The translations under genes were made by a program, and so were the position numbers. The notes under the pieces are model-generated. The model was not told the origin of the DNA. It made no database searches and worked only from the letters and a program-made list of their open reading frames with translations. A stretch of 64,000 bases of DNA, taken from Methylopila turkensis. Lineage in GTDB: Bacteria; Pseudomonadota; Alphaproteobacteria; Rhizobiales; Methylopilaceae. The DNA is taken from assembly GCF_027922325.1 (NCBI RefSeq), contig NZ_BSFL01000001.1:863610-927609 (forward strand), read 5' to 3'. This document shows positions 28,321 to 36,036 of this stretch, piece after piece. Numbering within the stretch: the first letter of the stretch is position 1; each line of letters begins with the position of its first letter.

Positions 28321-29064
28321 TTACCGCAGGAGCATCCAGACGGCCATGCCGACCATCATGAGGTTCTCAGTCAGAGAGACGAAGCCGAGCGGCACGTTGC
28401 TCGAGCCGCCGACGCAGGCGCATTTGAGCTCTCGTTTGTCCACATAGACCGCCTTGAACACCGACGCCGCGCCGATGGAGCCGATGAACAGCGCGACCGG
28501 GATCGACACCCAGTGCAGCGCGCCTGCGGTCATGAGAACGCCAGCGAGGGCCTCTGCGTAGGGGTAGACGTAGCCGTAGCGAACCCAGCGCTTCGCGAGC
28601 AGGTCGTAATTGAGGAACATCGTCGAGAAGCTCTCGACGTCCTGCAGCTTCAGCAGCGCAAGCACGCACATGCTGATCGAGACGAACCACTCCGCGGCCT
28701 GGACCGTGAAGGGCGTGCCAAACGCGGCGTGGCTCACCGCAAGCGCGATCAGAGCGGCCATCGCGAACACGGCGGCGACTGGCCTGTAGCTGGTCTCGCC
28801 GGGCTTCGGGACGTGCAGCCCGAAATGGCGGCGCAGGTCGTCGTAGCCGCCGATGCGCCGTCCCTCGACAAAGACCTGCGGGGTCGTCTTCACCCCGTGC
28901 TCGGCCTTGAACGCGTCGGTCTCCTCGCGCGTCCTCAGCCAATGGTCTTCGACCTCGAAGCCCCTGCGCTTCAGGAGGTCGACCGCCTTCGTCCCGTAGG
29001 GACAGACGTGCGACGGCATCACCATGCGGTGGATCGAGGCCGTCGGGTGCGTGGTCGTGCTCAT
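28321..29064 (-). CDS. Glutaredoxin domain fused to a MauE/DoxX-type membrane domain
   Basis: A 247-residue fusion. Residues 10-85 are a glutaredoxin fold whose active site is CPYG (C21), so it is monothiol. TTPQVFVEGRRIGGYDDL is the glutathione-binding part. Residues 95-247 hold four to five transmembrane helices of the MauE type, with a KCACVGG motif near the end. MauE-like proteins help form periplasmic disulfides. Here the fusion may pass reducing power to, or take it from, the periplasmic copper proteins encoded beside it. Confidence 0.82.
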   Translation of the reverse strand: MSTTTHPTASIHRMVMPSHVCPYGTKAVDLLKRRGFEVEDHWLRTREETDAFKAEHGVKTTPQVFVEGRRIGGYDDLRRHFGLHVPKPGETSYRPVAAVFAMAALIALAVSHAAFGTPFTVQAAEWFVSISMCVLALLKLQDVESFSTMFLNYDLLAKRWVRYGYVYPYAEALAGVLMTAGALHWVSIPVALFIGSIGAASVFKAVYVDKRELKCACVGGSSNVPLGFVSLTENLMMVGMAVWMLLR

Positions 29065-29125
29065 GTCGTCTCCTCGACGCCGGGCGCCGCCATCGCGGCC
29101 GCCCCCGACGCCTGCCGTGTGGTCG

Positions 29126-29575
29126 TCACTTGGCCCGGGCGTTCGCCCACGCCTCGAACTCGGAGATCTCCTTCTCCTGGTCCGCGATGATCTTCTTCGC
29201 CCAGGACCTGGCCTGTTCGTCCTTGCCGTGCTGGAGTTCGATCCTGCTCATCGCCACCGCGCCGAGATGGTGGGCGATCATTCCGCAGACGAAGGCGAGG
29301 TCGGGGTCCTTGATCCCGTGGGTCGCGCGCATGGTCCTGTCCATGTCCTGCATCGCCTTCATCGAGGCCGTCTGGGCCTCGCCCATGTCGGACATCGAAT
29401 GGGCCGCCATGTCGCCCATCTCCATGGCCTTGCCTGTCATGCCCTGCCCCGGCGAGGCGTCCTGACAGGCCTTGGGGAGGCTTTCTGTGCCTCTCGGGGC
29501 CTGCTTGGCGTCCTGCGCCATCGCGGTCGTGCACGTCGCGACCAAGGCCGCGGCGGCCAGAATGAACTTGCTCAT
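29126..29575 (-). CDS. DUF305 periplasmic protein (CopM-like)
   Basis: A 149-residue precursor with a signal peptide (cleavage after AMAQ, about 21). The domain is Met- and His-rich, with GMIAHHLGAVAMSRIEL as the DUF305 signature. Members such as cyanobacterial CopM bind copper in the periplasm. It sits inside the copper operon. Confidence 0.88.
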   Translation of the reverse strand: MSKFILAAAALVATCTTAMAQDAKQAPRGTESLPKACQDASPGQGMTGKAMEMGDMAAHSMSDMGEAQTASMKAMQDMDRTMRATHGIKDPDLAFVCGMIAHHLGAVAMSRIELQHGKDEQARSWAKKIIADQEKEISEFEAWANARAK

Positions 29576-29630
29576 GTCGAATCTCCTGATGGGATGTCGA
29601 CGGGCGCCGGTCGCGCCCGCGCGCTCGAAG

Positions 29631-29915
29631 TCATTTCCTGCGGATCTTGGTCACGGTGATCTGGCCGTTCACGCGCTCGGCCTCGAACGTCACCTTGTCG
29701 CCGACCTTGACGGACTTGAGCATCGCGGGGTCGGCGGCCTTGAAGACCATCGACATCGGGTCCTCCATGTCGAGGCTCTTGATGGGGCCGTGGTCGAGCG
29801 TGATCTTGCCGGCGGCCTCATCGATCTTCTTCACCGTGCCATCGGCCGCGAGGGCGGCGGATGCGGTGAACAGCGCAGCGGCCAGAACGGCGCCGGCGGT
29901 GACGAACTTCTTCAT
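29631..29915 (-). CDS. CusF-like periplasmic copper-binding protein
   Basis: A 94-residue precursor with a signal peptide (1-23). The mature part is a small beta barrel of the CusF family with H42, M54 and M56 as likely Cu(I) ligands (MEDPMSM). The tryptophan that shields copper in E. coli CusF is replaced by M50, as in many CusF-like proteins. The ATG at 29915 (MKKFVT) is chosen for its signal peptide; an ATG at 29942 would overlap the cupredoxin stop codon. Confidence 0.85.
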   Translation of the reverse strand: MKKFVTAGAVLAAALFTASAALAADGTVKKIDEAAGKITLDHGPIKSLDMEDPMSMVFKAADPAMLKSVKVGDKVTFEAERVNGQITVTKIRRK

Positions 29916-29938
29916 CTGGGTCTCCTGGGGTTTGCGGG

Positions 29939-30409
29939 TCACTTGACGGCGACCGTGCCGTCCATTCCGGCCTCGCGGTGGCCGGGGATCAGGCAGGCGA
30001 AGTTGAACTCCCCGGCCTTGGTGAACTTCCAGACGATTTCGCCGGACTTGCCGGGTGAGACGCGCCGCCCGTTCGGGTCGTCGTGCTCCATGTCCGGGTT
30101 CTTGCGCATCGCGATCGCGTGGCGGTCGTTCTCGGCGCGGGTCGCGAGCATGAACTCGTGGTCGACCCGGCCCTCGTTCTTAAGGACGAAGCGCACCTGC
30201 TCGCCGCGCTTGGCGGCCATGGCGCCGGGCTCGAACAGCATCTTGCCGTCGTCGGTCTCCTTCATGACGACCTCGACGGTGCGGGCGGGCTTGGCCGGAT
30301 CTCCCGGCTCGCCATATGCGCGCGCCTTGCCGTCATGGCCGGGGTCGGCGAGCGCGACGGCTGGCGCGAGGACCGCTGCGAACGCGGCGGTGAAGATGAG
30401 CTTCCTCAT
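29939..30409 (-). CDS. Cupredoxin (copper-tolerance plastocyanin-like protein)
   Basis: A 156-residue precursor with a signal peptide (1-21). The type 1 copper ligands are H84 (VDHEF), C139, H144 and M149 (CLIPGHREAGM). The protein is probably a periplasmic electron carrier or copper buffer that works with the multicopper oxidase encoded just upstream. The gene lies 25 bases after the oxidase stop codon. Confidence 0.9.
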   Translation of the reverse strand: MRKLIFTAAFAAVLAPAVALADPGHDGKARAYGEPGDPAKPARTVEVVMKETDDGKMLFEPGAMAAKRGEQVRFVLKNEGRVDHEFMLATRAENDRHAIAMRKNPDMEHDDPNGRRVSPGKSGEIVWKFTKAGEFNFACLIPGHREAGMDGTVAVK

Positions 30410-30434
30410 GGGCTTTCTCTCGTGGGTTGGTGTG

Positions 30435-31835
30435 TCAGTGGTTGGCGTGCCCGCCGCCGCCCTTGGGCTTGACGACGTTCATCTCGACGGAGCCGGGCCT
30501 GGTCGGTCCGGCCGCGGCCTTGGAGGCCACGGGGGCCTCGCCCTTCCACTCGAAGGCGACGGTCCCCTCCGGGTGCTCGAACCAGCCGGGATCGCGGTAG
30601 TCTCCGCGCGCGAGCCCCTCGCGGACCTTCACGACCGAGAACATCCCGCCCATCTCGATCGCGCCGAACTGGCCGAAGCCCGTCATCATGGGCAGCGTGT
30701 TGTCCGGGAGCGGCATCTCCATCTCGCCCATGTCGGCCATGCCCGCCTGTCCCATCGGCATGTAGCCGGGGGCGAGCTTCCGGATGCGCTTGGCCACGTC
30801 CTTCTTGTTCACGCCGATGAAGTTCTGGAGCCCGTGCCCCATGGCGTTCATGGTGTGGTGCGACTTGTGGCAGTGGATCGCCCAGTCGCCAGGGGCGTCG
30901 GCGACGAAGTCGAAGGCGCGCATCTGCCCGACGGCGCAGTCGATCGTGACCTCGGGCCAGGCGGCGGCCTCCGACACCCAGCCGCCGTCGGTGCACGACA
31001 CCTTGAAGTCGTAGCCGTGCATGTGGATCGGGTGGTTGGTCATAGTGAGGTTGCCGAACCGCACCCGGACCTTGTCGCCCTTGCCCGCCACGAGATGGTC
31101 GATGCCGGGGAACACGCGGGTGTTCCAGGTCCAGAGGTTGAAGTCCGTCATCTCGGCGACGCGCGGCACGTAGGCGCCGGGCTCGATGTCGTAGGCCGAC
31201 ATCAGGAAGACGAAGTCGCGGTCGACCCGCCGGAACGCCGGGTCCCTCGGGTGCACCACGAAGAAGCCCATCATGCCCATGGCCATCTGGACCATCTCGT
31301 CGGCGTGCGGGTGATACATGAAGGTCCCGCTCTTCCTGAGCTGGAACTCGTAGACGAAGGTCTGGCCGGGCTTGATGTGCGGCTGGGTGAGGCCGCCGAC
31401 GCCGTCCATGCCGGACGGCAGCAACTGGCCGTGCCAGTGCACCGTCGTGTGCTCGGGCAGGCGGTTCGTGACGAAGATCCGGACCTTGTCGCCCTCGACC
31501 GCCTCGATCGTCGGACCAGGCGACTGGCCGTTGTAGCCCCAGAGGTGCGCGACCATGCCCGGCGCGAGCTCGCGCACCACGGGCTCGGCGACGAGATGGA
31601 ACTCCTTCCAGTCGCCGTTCATGCGCCAGGGCGCGGTCCAGCCATTGAGCGTGACCACGGGGTTGTAGTCTGGGCCCGTCGTAGGGACGACGGGCGGCTG
31701 CATCGTCGCTTCCTTCATGATGGCGGCCTCGGGGATCGAGGCGGCCTGGACGCGGCCGGAAACGGCGCTCGCCGCAACCAGCGTGGTAGCTCCCGCCGCG
31801 GAGGCGGACAGGAAGGATCGGCGCGAGACGGTCAT
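30435..31835 (-). CDS. Tat-exported multicopper oxidase
   Basis: A 466-residue precursor with a Tat signal (RRSFLSASAAG). The copper motifs are HWHG (133-136), HPH (175-177), HPIHMHG (268-274) and HCHKSHH (321-327), with M332 as axial ligand. It probably oxidises Cu(I) to the less toxic Cu(II) in the periplasm. A Met-rich tail (about 370-420, with M-G-x-x-M repeats) resembles the copper-binding regions of CopA/CueO. The open frame reaches back to 33221, but that is a shadow of the TolC gene. Confidence 0.93.
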   Translation of the reverse strand: MTVSRRSFLSASAAGATTLVAASAVSGRVQAASIPEAAIMKEATMQPPVVPTTGPDYNPVVTLNGWTAPWRMNGDWKEFHLVAEPVVRELAPGMVAHLWGYNGQSPGPTIEAVEGDKVRIFVTNRLPEHTTVHWHGQLLPSGMDGVGGLTQPHIKPGQTFVYEFQLRKSGTFMYHPHADEMVQMAMGMMGFFVVHPRDPAFRRVDRDFVFLMSAYDIEPGAYVPRVAEMTDFNLWTWNTRVFPGIDHLVAGKGDKVRVRFGNLTMTNHPIHMHGYDFKVSCTDGGWVSEAAAWPEVTIDCAVGQMRAFDFVADAPGDWAIHCHKSHHTMNAMGHGLQNFIGVNKKDVAKRIRKLAPGYMPMGQAGMADMGEMEMPLPDNTLPMMTGFGQFGAIEMGGMFSVVKVREGLARGDYRDPGWFEHPEGTVAFEWKGEAPVASKAAAGPTRPGSVEMNVVKPKGGGGHANH

Positions 31836-31849
31836 GGTCTGTCTCCCGG

Positions 31850-33292
31850 TCAATGGGGTGAGGCCGCGGACGCGGATGCGGGAGAAGCCGACGCTACGGC
31901 GGCCGAGGTCGCGGAGGCGGGCGCGCCGCCCCCGATCAGGGCCGCCTGGAAGTCGACGTCGGCGATGAAGAAGTCGCGCTTGGCGCGGATCGCCGCGACG
32001 TTGCTCGCGACGTTCTCTCTGGCGTTGGTCAGGAGCTCGAAGGCGTCGACCAGCATCCCGTTGTAGCGGAGCATCGACTCCTCGGAGATCGTCCTGCGGA
32101 GCGGCAGGACCCTCGCCTGGTAGGAGCGCGCGATGTCGTGGCGGCCGCGCCAGGTCTGGTAGGCCTCGCGGGCCTCGGAGCGGGCGTTGACGGCCTTCTC
32201 CAGCAGGCGGTTGACTGCGCCCATGTAGGTCTCGCGGGCTCTCGCCGATCGCGCTTTGCCGAAGTCGAAGATCGGGATCTGGACGGCGACCTCGAAGCCC
32301 TTCGGGTTCGCCTTCTCGCCCTCGGCCGAGCGGGCTCGGTTGGCGATCCCCGTGACCTCCAGCATGGAGATCGCCCGGGTCTGCTCGGTGAGCCCGTATC
32401 CTTGAGCGAGCGCGTCGAGCTCGAGGCGATCGGCGATGATGTCGACGCGGCGGGAAAGCGCTACGGCCTCGACGTCGCCCTGTGGCTTCAGCTTCGGCAA
32501 GCCCGGCAGCCGGCCCGGCAGCTTGAAGTCGGCGTCCCGGCCCCAGAGCCCGAGTTGCCGCGTGAGCGCCTCGCGCTCCTTTGCGGTCTCGAGCCGCGCC
32601 TCCGCGAGCTCGGTCGAGACCTCCGCGTAGAGTGCGCCGGACCGCGCCTGGTCCAGCTTCGTCGACGCCCCGGTCTCCCCGAGCTTCCGGGTCAGTTCGG
32701 CCGCCGCGCCCGCGGACGCTCTCGCGGTCTCGAGGAAGCCGACGGTCTCGCGCGCCGCCACGGCCCGGATCCAGGCTCGGCGGGCCTCGGCGGCCGTGCG
32801 GAACGTCGCGGCGATCGCCTTCTGCTGCGCCGCCCGGAACTCCGTCTCCGCGATCCTGGCGCGTCGAGGCAGCGTGAGGAGCTGCAGGAGATCGGCGATC
32901 AGCCTCCGCTCGACGTCGAGGTCTCCCGAGCCGGCCACGCGCTCGAGCGACACGGTCGGCGACGGGGGCAGGCTTGCCTCCACGTAATCCGCCTCGGAGA
33001 CGCCAAGGGCGTTGTATCCCGCCTGCAGGCCGCGGTTGTTCAGCAACGCGATCTGGACGGCGCCGTCGGCGGTCAGCGGCCGGGCCAGAATCAAGCGGAC
33101 CCGGCTCTGCGCCGCCGCGGCGTCCGCCGGGGTCACGATCTTCGCGGTGTCCTTGCCAAGCTCCAGCGAGACCCGCGAGACGACGGGGACCATGCCGCCG
33201 TCCGGCGAGACGGAGGCGCAAGCGGCGAGCGTGGCCAAGGCCGCCGTGACCAGGGCCGCCCTCGCAAGGCGCCGGGATCGGGTCGCGACCAT
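31850..33292 (-). CDS. TolC-family outer-membrane efflux lipoprotein
   Basis: A 480-residue protein with a lipoprotein signal (LATLAACAS, lipid cysteine near 24). Two long alpha-helical coiled-coil halves, rich in Ala/Arg/Glu, are typical of outer-membrane factors. The start is ATG 33292, which shares a base with the stop codon of the upstream small lipoprotein gene (TGATG). No inner-membrane RND pump is encoded here, so it must pair with a pump elsewhere or serve copper or protein export in another way. Confidence 0.88.
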   Translation of the reverse strand: MVATRSRRLARAALVTAALATLAACASVSPDGGMVPVVSRVSLELGKDTAKIVTPADAAAAQSRVRLILARPLTADGAVQIALLNNRGLQAGYNALGVSEADYVEASLPPSPTVSLERVAGSGDLDVERRLIADLLQLLTLPRRARIAETEFRAAQQKAIAATFRTAAEARRAWIRAVAARETVGFLETARASAGAAAELTRKLGETGASTKLDQARSGALYAEVSTELAEARLETAKEREALTRQLGLWGRDADFKLPGRLPGLPKLKPQGDVEAVALSRRVDIIADRLELDALAQGYGLTEQTRAISMLEVTGIANRARSAEGEKANPKGFEVAVQIPIFDFGKARSARARETYMGAVNRLLEKAVNARSEAREAYQTWRGRHDIARSYQARVLPLRRTISEESMLRYNGMLVDAFELLTNARENVASNVAAIRAKRDFFIADVDFQAALIGGGAPASATSAAVASASPASASAASPH

Positions 33293-33516
33293 CACATGTC
33301 CCCCGACTTGTTCGGAGCGACGCCTCGGTTCTGATCCGCCCATGGCTTCGGCGGCACGGGCCGGTGGTCGGCCGTGCCCGCCGTGACGGACGCGTAGCGG
33401 GCGGCCGCCACCCGAACCGTCGGGTCGGATGGATCGCGCCCCGCCACCGGAGGCGGCGGTAGCGTGGAGCAGCCCGCCAGCAGCGACGCTGCGGCGGCCG
33501 TGAGGAGCGGCTTCAT
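33292..33516 (-). CDS. Small lipoprotein of the copper operon
   Basis: A 74-residue precursor with a clear lipobox (LLAGCSTLPPPP, cysteine at about 16). The mature part is short, polar and proline-rich. It is translationally coupled to the TolC-family gene by the TGATG overlap. The function is unknown; small lipoproteins in this position are common in copper islands. The ATG at 33516 is the only start that gives a sensible signal peptide. Confidence 0.7.
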   Translation of the reverse strand: MKPLLTAAAASLLAGCSTLPPPPVAGRDPSDPTVRVAAARYASVTAGTADHRPVPPKPWADQNRGVAPNKSGDM

Positions 33517-33637
33517 GAGAACCCCGGAAACTGATCGAGCGGACGCGGACGGCGCCGGAGGCGCCGCATGACGCGGTCGGTCAGGTCTCACGGGTGCTGC
33601 GCAGGCGCGGGAAGCGCGTGCGGAACGTCAGCGAGGC

Positions 33638-34045
33638 TCAGCCGACCGTGACGGCCAGCGGTCTCGGAGGTCGCTTGACGTGGGTCGTGGGGCCGCTGTG
33701 AGCGGTCGGCTCCGGCAGGGACGGCCCCGCGGTCACCTCGATGGGCAGGGGCGTCAGAACCCCAAGTTCCTCGGACATCGCGGCGTGGCAGACGCTGCTG
33801 CAGCAGCGCGTATCGCCCGACTCGCCGTGCCCCCGGCAGTCCGGGTCGGTGGAAACGGCGACGTCCGCCGCCCGGCTTTCCACCGATGGCCCAACAGACA
33901 CGTTCTCGACCGAGGACAGTCGCCGGGACTGCTCCGCGGCGGCCGGAGCGTCGTGCCCGGCATGCGCCTCGCTCGGGCTCGCCCAGGCGGCGGCCACGAA
34001 GACGGCGAACACGACGGCGGCGATCGTGCGGAAGATGGCGCTCAT
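33638..34045 (-). CDS. Exported unknown protein with a cysteine cluster
   Basis: A 135-residue precursor with a signal peptide (residues 1-28, ending SEAHA). It holds a CRGHGESGDTRCCSSVCHAAM cluster at about 70-90 with four Cys and two His, which could bind copper. The start ATG 34045 overlaps the csoR stop codon (ATGA), so it is the second gene of the operon. It resembles the small Cys/His-rich proteins found in other metal operons, but I cannot name a family. Confidence 0.65.
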   Translation of the reverse strand: MSAIFRTIAAVVFAVFVAAAWASPSEAHAGHDAPAAAEQSRRLSSVENVSVGPSVESRAADVAVSTDPDCRGHGESGDTRCCSSVCHAAMSEELGVLTPLPIEVTAGPSLPEPTAHSGPTTHVKRPPRPLAVTVG

Positions 34046-34317
34046 CCGCGCACCCTGCCGAGCACATTTACGAGCTCCGCCACCTTCTGACGCTGCTCGT
34101 CCTTGTCGCCGGACTGGATGGCGTTCTCGACGCAATGGCCGACGTGGTCCTTGAGGATCTCCTCCTCGACCCGCTTGAGAGCGGCCCGGACGGCGGAGAT
34201 CTGGGTCACGACGTCGATGCAGTAGCGGTCCTCCTCAAGCATGCGCGCGATGCCGCGGACCTGGCCTTCAATCCGGCCCAGCCGCTTCGCGCAGGAGGTC
34301 TTGGTGGCGCACTGCAT
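34042..34317 (-). CDS. csoR: CsoR-family copper-sensing repressor
   Basis: A 91-residue all-helical DUF156 regulator. The Cu(I) ligands C33, H58 and C62 have exactly the spacing known for CsoR (25 and 29 residues apart). Copper binding should release it from DNA and induce the operon. The ATG at 34317 has no ribosome-binding site and begins six bases after a -10-like sequence, which suggests a leaderless transcript. It leads a ten-gene unit ending at 27788. Confidence 0.92.
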   Translation of the reverse strand: MQCATKTSCAKRLGRIEGQVRGIARMLEEDRYCIDVVTQISAVRAALKRVEEEILKDHVGHCVENAIQSGDKDEQRQKVAELVNVLGRVRG

Positions 34318-34323
34318 TAGAGA

Positions 34324-34352
34324 TAGCTACCCGACGGGGGTATTCCTCGCAA
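34324..34352 (-). promoter_or_regulatory. Copper operon promoter with CsoR-type operator in the spacer
   Basis: On the minus strand, TTGCGA (34352-34347) and TAGCTA (34329-34324) are 17 bases apart. The pseudo-palindrome TACCCCCGTCGGGTA (34342-34328) fills the spacer and overlaps the -10. This resembles known CsoR operators with TACCC/GGGTA arms. The predicted transcription start falls at or next to the csoR ATG. Confidence 0.7.
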
Positions 34353-34381
34353 GCCTGACTGTGAAGGCTGCCAGCTCGGGG

Positions 34382-34717
34382 CAGCGCCGCCGCGGACATG
34401 ATCTGACCGGACTGGCAATAACCGCACTGCACGACGTCGAGTTGGAGCCAGGCCTTTTGAATCCGCCTGCCTTCAGGCGTTTCGCCGATCGCTTCGATCG
34501 TCGTGACGTCCGCGGATCCGACGTCCGCGGCCTGCGTGATGCAGGACCGGACCGCCAGACCATCGAGATGGACTGTGCAGGCGCCGCACATTGCGATGCC
34601 GCAGCCGAACTTGGTGCCGGTCAGTCCCAAGACGTCGCGAAGCACCCACAGCAGGGGTGTGTCGGGATCGACGTCGACGTCGTATCGCTTGCTGTTCACA
34701 TTGACTGCATAAGCCAT
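34382..34717 (-). pseudogene. Truncated [2Fe-2S] subunit of a xanthine-dehydrogenase-type enzyme
   Basis: The first 112 residues match the small subunit of aldehyde/isoquinoline oxidoreductases. The plant-type cluster is [16 protein letters not shown] (cysteines at 39, 44, 47 and 59), and the start of the second cluster domain is [11 protein letters not shown] (98-108). After SAAAL the homology stops, and the CRC-x-T cluster half is missing. The frame runs on without meaning into csoR. Medium and large subunits are absent too. The break at about 34382 coincides with the upstream end of the copper operon. Confidence 0.75.
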
Positions 34718-34875
34718 CGGAAACCCCTATCCCGACCGACGACGCCATGTGCTCGTCAGTTTAGACTGGCCAAGCCATAGAACTCAGGCAGGTGCCTCAT
34801 CGGAACAACGAAGAACTACCAGGATACCGAAGCAGTCTCCTTGTATCGACTCTTCGATCTCTCCGACGCGCCGCT

Positions 34876-35988
34876 CTAGGGGCTGACGAATTGATCCAGT
34901 GTTCGGTAGTCGGTGTAGCCTTCCGCTCCGCCGCCATAAAACGTCCGCCCGTCGGCCTCCGCGAGTGGCGCGGCGCGGCGCAAGCGGTCCACGAGATCCG
35001 GATTGCCGATGAAGGGCCTGCCAAACGCGACCATGTCGGCGTGGCCCGACGCGACGGCTTCGATCGCTAGGTTTCGATCGTAGCCGTTGTTGGCGATGTA
35101 GGAGCCCCCGAAGGCCGCGTGCAACGCTTTGTAGTCGAATTCCGCGGCCGCGTTCGGGCCACGGGTCTGGCCCTCAACGCAGTGAAGATAGCCGAGACCG
35201 AGCCTGCCGAGTTCCGCCGCCAGCCGTCCGTACGTTCCCTGAGGATCGCCGTCGAGAGGCGTGTCGCCGACCGCGCGTGTCATCGGCGACAAGCGGACGC
35301 CGGTTCGGTCCGCGCCAAAGATTTCGGAAACCGCGGTCGCCACCTCGAGCGGCAGACGGATTCGGTTCTCGACAGATCCTCCATAGCGGTCGTCGCGCTT
35401 GTTTGTGCTGTCGCGGATGAACTGCTCCAGCAGATAGCAATTCGCCGAATGGATTTCGACGCCGTCGAACCCGGCCTCCTGCGCGCGCCGGGCGGCGTTC
35501 CGGTAATCTTCGATGACGCCGACGACCTCGTCGGTTTTCAGCGCCCGCGGCAGGGAGGGAGGCGCCTGCGTCTGGTTCTCGAGGAAAATGAGTTCTCCGG
35601 CCTGGATCGCACTGGCCGAAACCGGAGCCGCGCCGTTCTCCTGCAGGCTGACATGCGACATCCGTCCGACATGCCAAAGCTGACACACGATCTTGCCGCC
35701 CTCGGCATGGACCGCCTCGGTGACCGCCGCCCAGGCCTCGACGTGTGCGTTCGTGTAGATGCTTGGCGTGAACGCGTAGCCGCGACCCTGACGCGAAATG
35801 TTGGTCGCCTCGGTAATGATGAGCCCGGCGCCGGCGCGCTGTCGGTAGTATTCGACCGCGAGCGCGGAATGCACGCCGTTCATGTCGGCGCGCGAGCGCG
35901 TCAACGGCGCCATGGCGACGCGATTGGCGACCTCGATCGCTCCGATCCGGGTGGGAGAGAACAGACTGCGTTCAGGCGCAGAGGTCAT
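34876..35988 (-). CDS. Old-yellow-enzyme family alkene reductase
   Basis: A 370-residue FMN-dependent NAD(P)H oxidoreductase. FMN and substrate segments seen are MAPLTRSRA, QLWHVGRMSH, the active-site HSANCYLLEQFIRD (H-x-x-N pair) and RYGGSVENR, then GRPFIGNPDLV at the C-terminus. The substrates are probably enones, nitrate esters or maleimides (NemA-like). The usual HGAN is HSAN here. It is downstream of the broken binding-protein gene by 48 bases. Confidence 0.92.
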   Translation of the reverse strand: MTSAPERSLFSPTRIGAIEVANRVAMAPLTRSRADMNGVHSALAVEYYRQRAGAGLIITEATNISRQGRGYAFTPSIYTNAHVEAWAAVTEAVHAEGGKIVCQLWHVGRMSHVSLQENGAAPVSASAIQAGELIFLENQTQAPPSLPRALKTDEVVGVIEDYRNAARRAQEAGFDGVEIHSANCYLLEQFIRDSTNKRDDRYGGSVENRIRLPLEVATAVSEIFGADRTGVRLSPMTRAVGDTPLDGDPQGTYGRLAAELGRLGLGYLHCVEGQTRGPNAAAEFDYKALHAAFGGSYIANNGYDRNLAIEAVASGHADMVAFGRPFIGNPDLVDRLRRAAPLAEADGRTFYGGGAEGYTDYRTLDQFVSP

Positions 35989-36036
35989 CGGCGAGATCCT
36001 TCTCGCGTGGAGTTTCCATGGGCGGCGATAGGCGAT

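Noticed and set aside
29472..32066. An 864-codon plus-strand open frame across the copper operon
   Set aside because: It is antisense to the DUF305, CusF, cupredoxin and oxidase genes, each of which has clear motifs; composition is shadow-like.
31836..33221. A giant multicopper oxidase of 928 residues
   Set aside because: The upstream half is an Arg-rich shadow of the TolC gene; the Tat signal at 31835 marks the real start.
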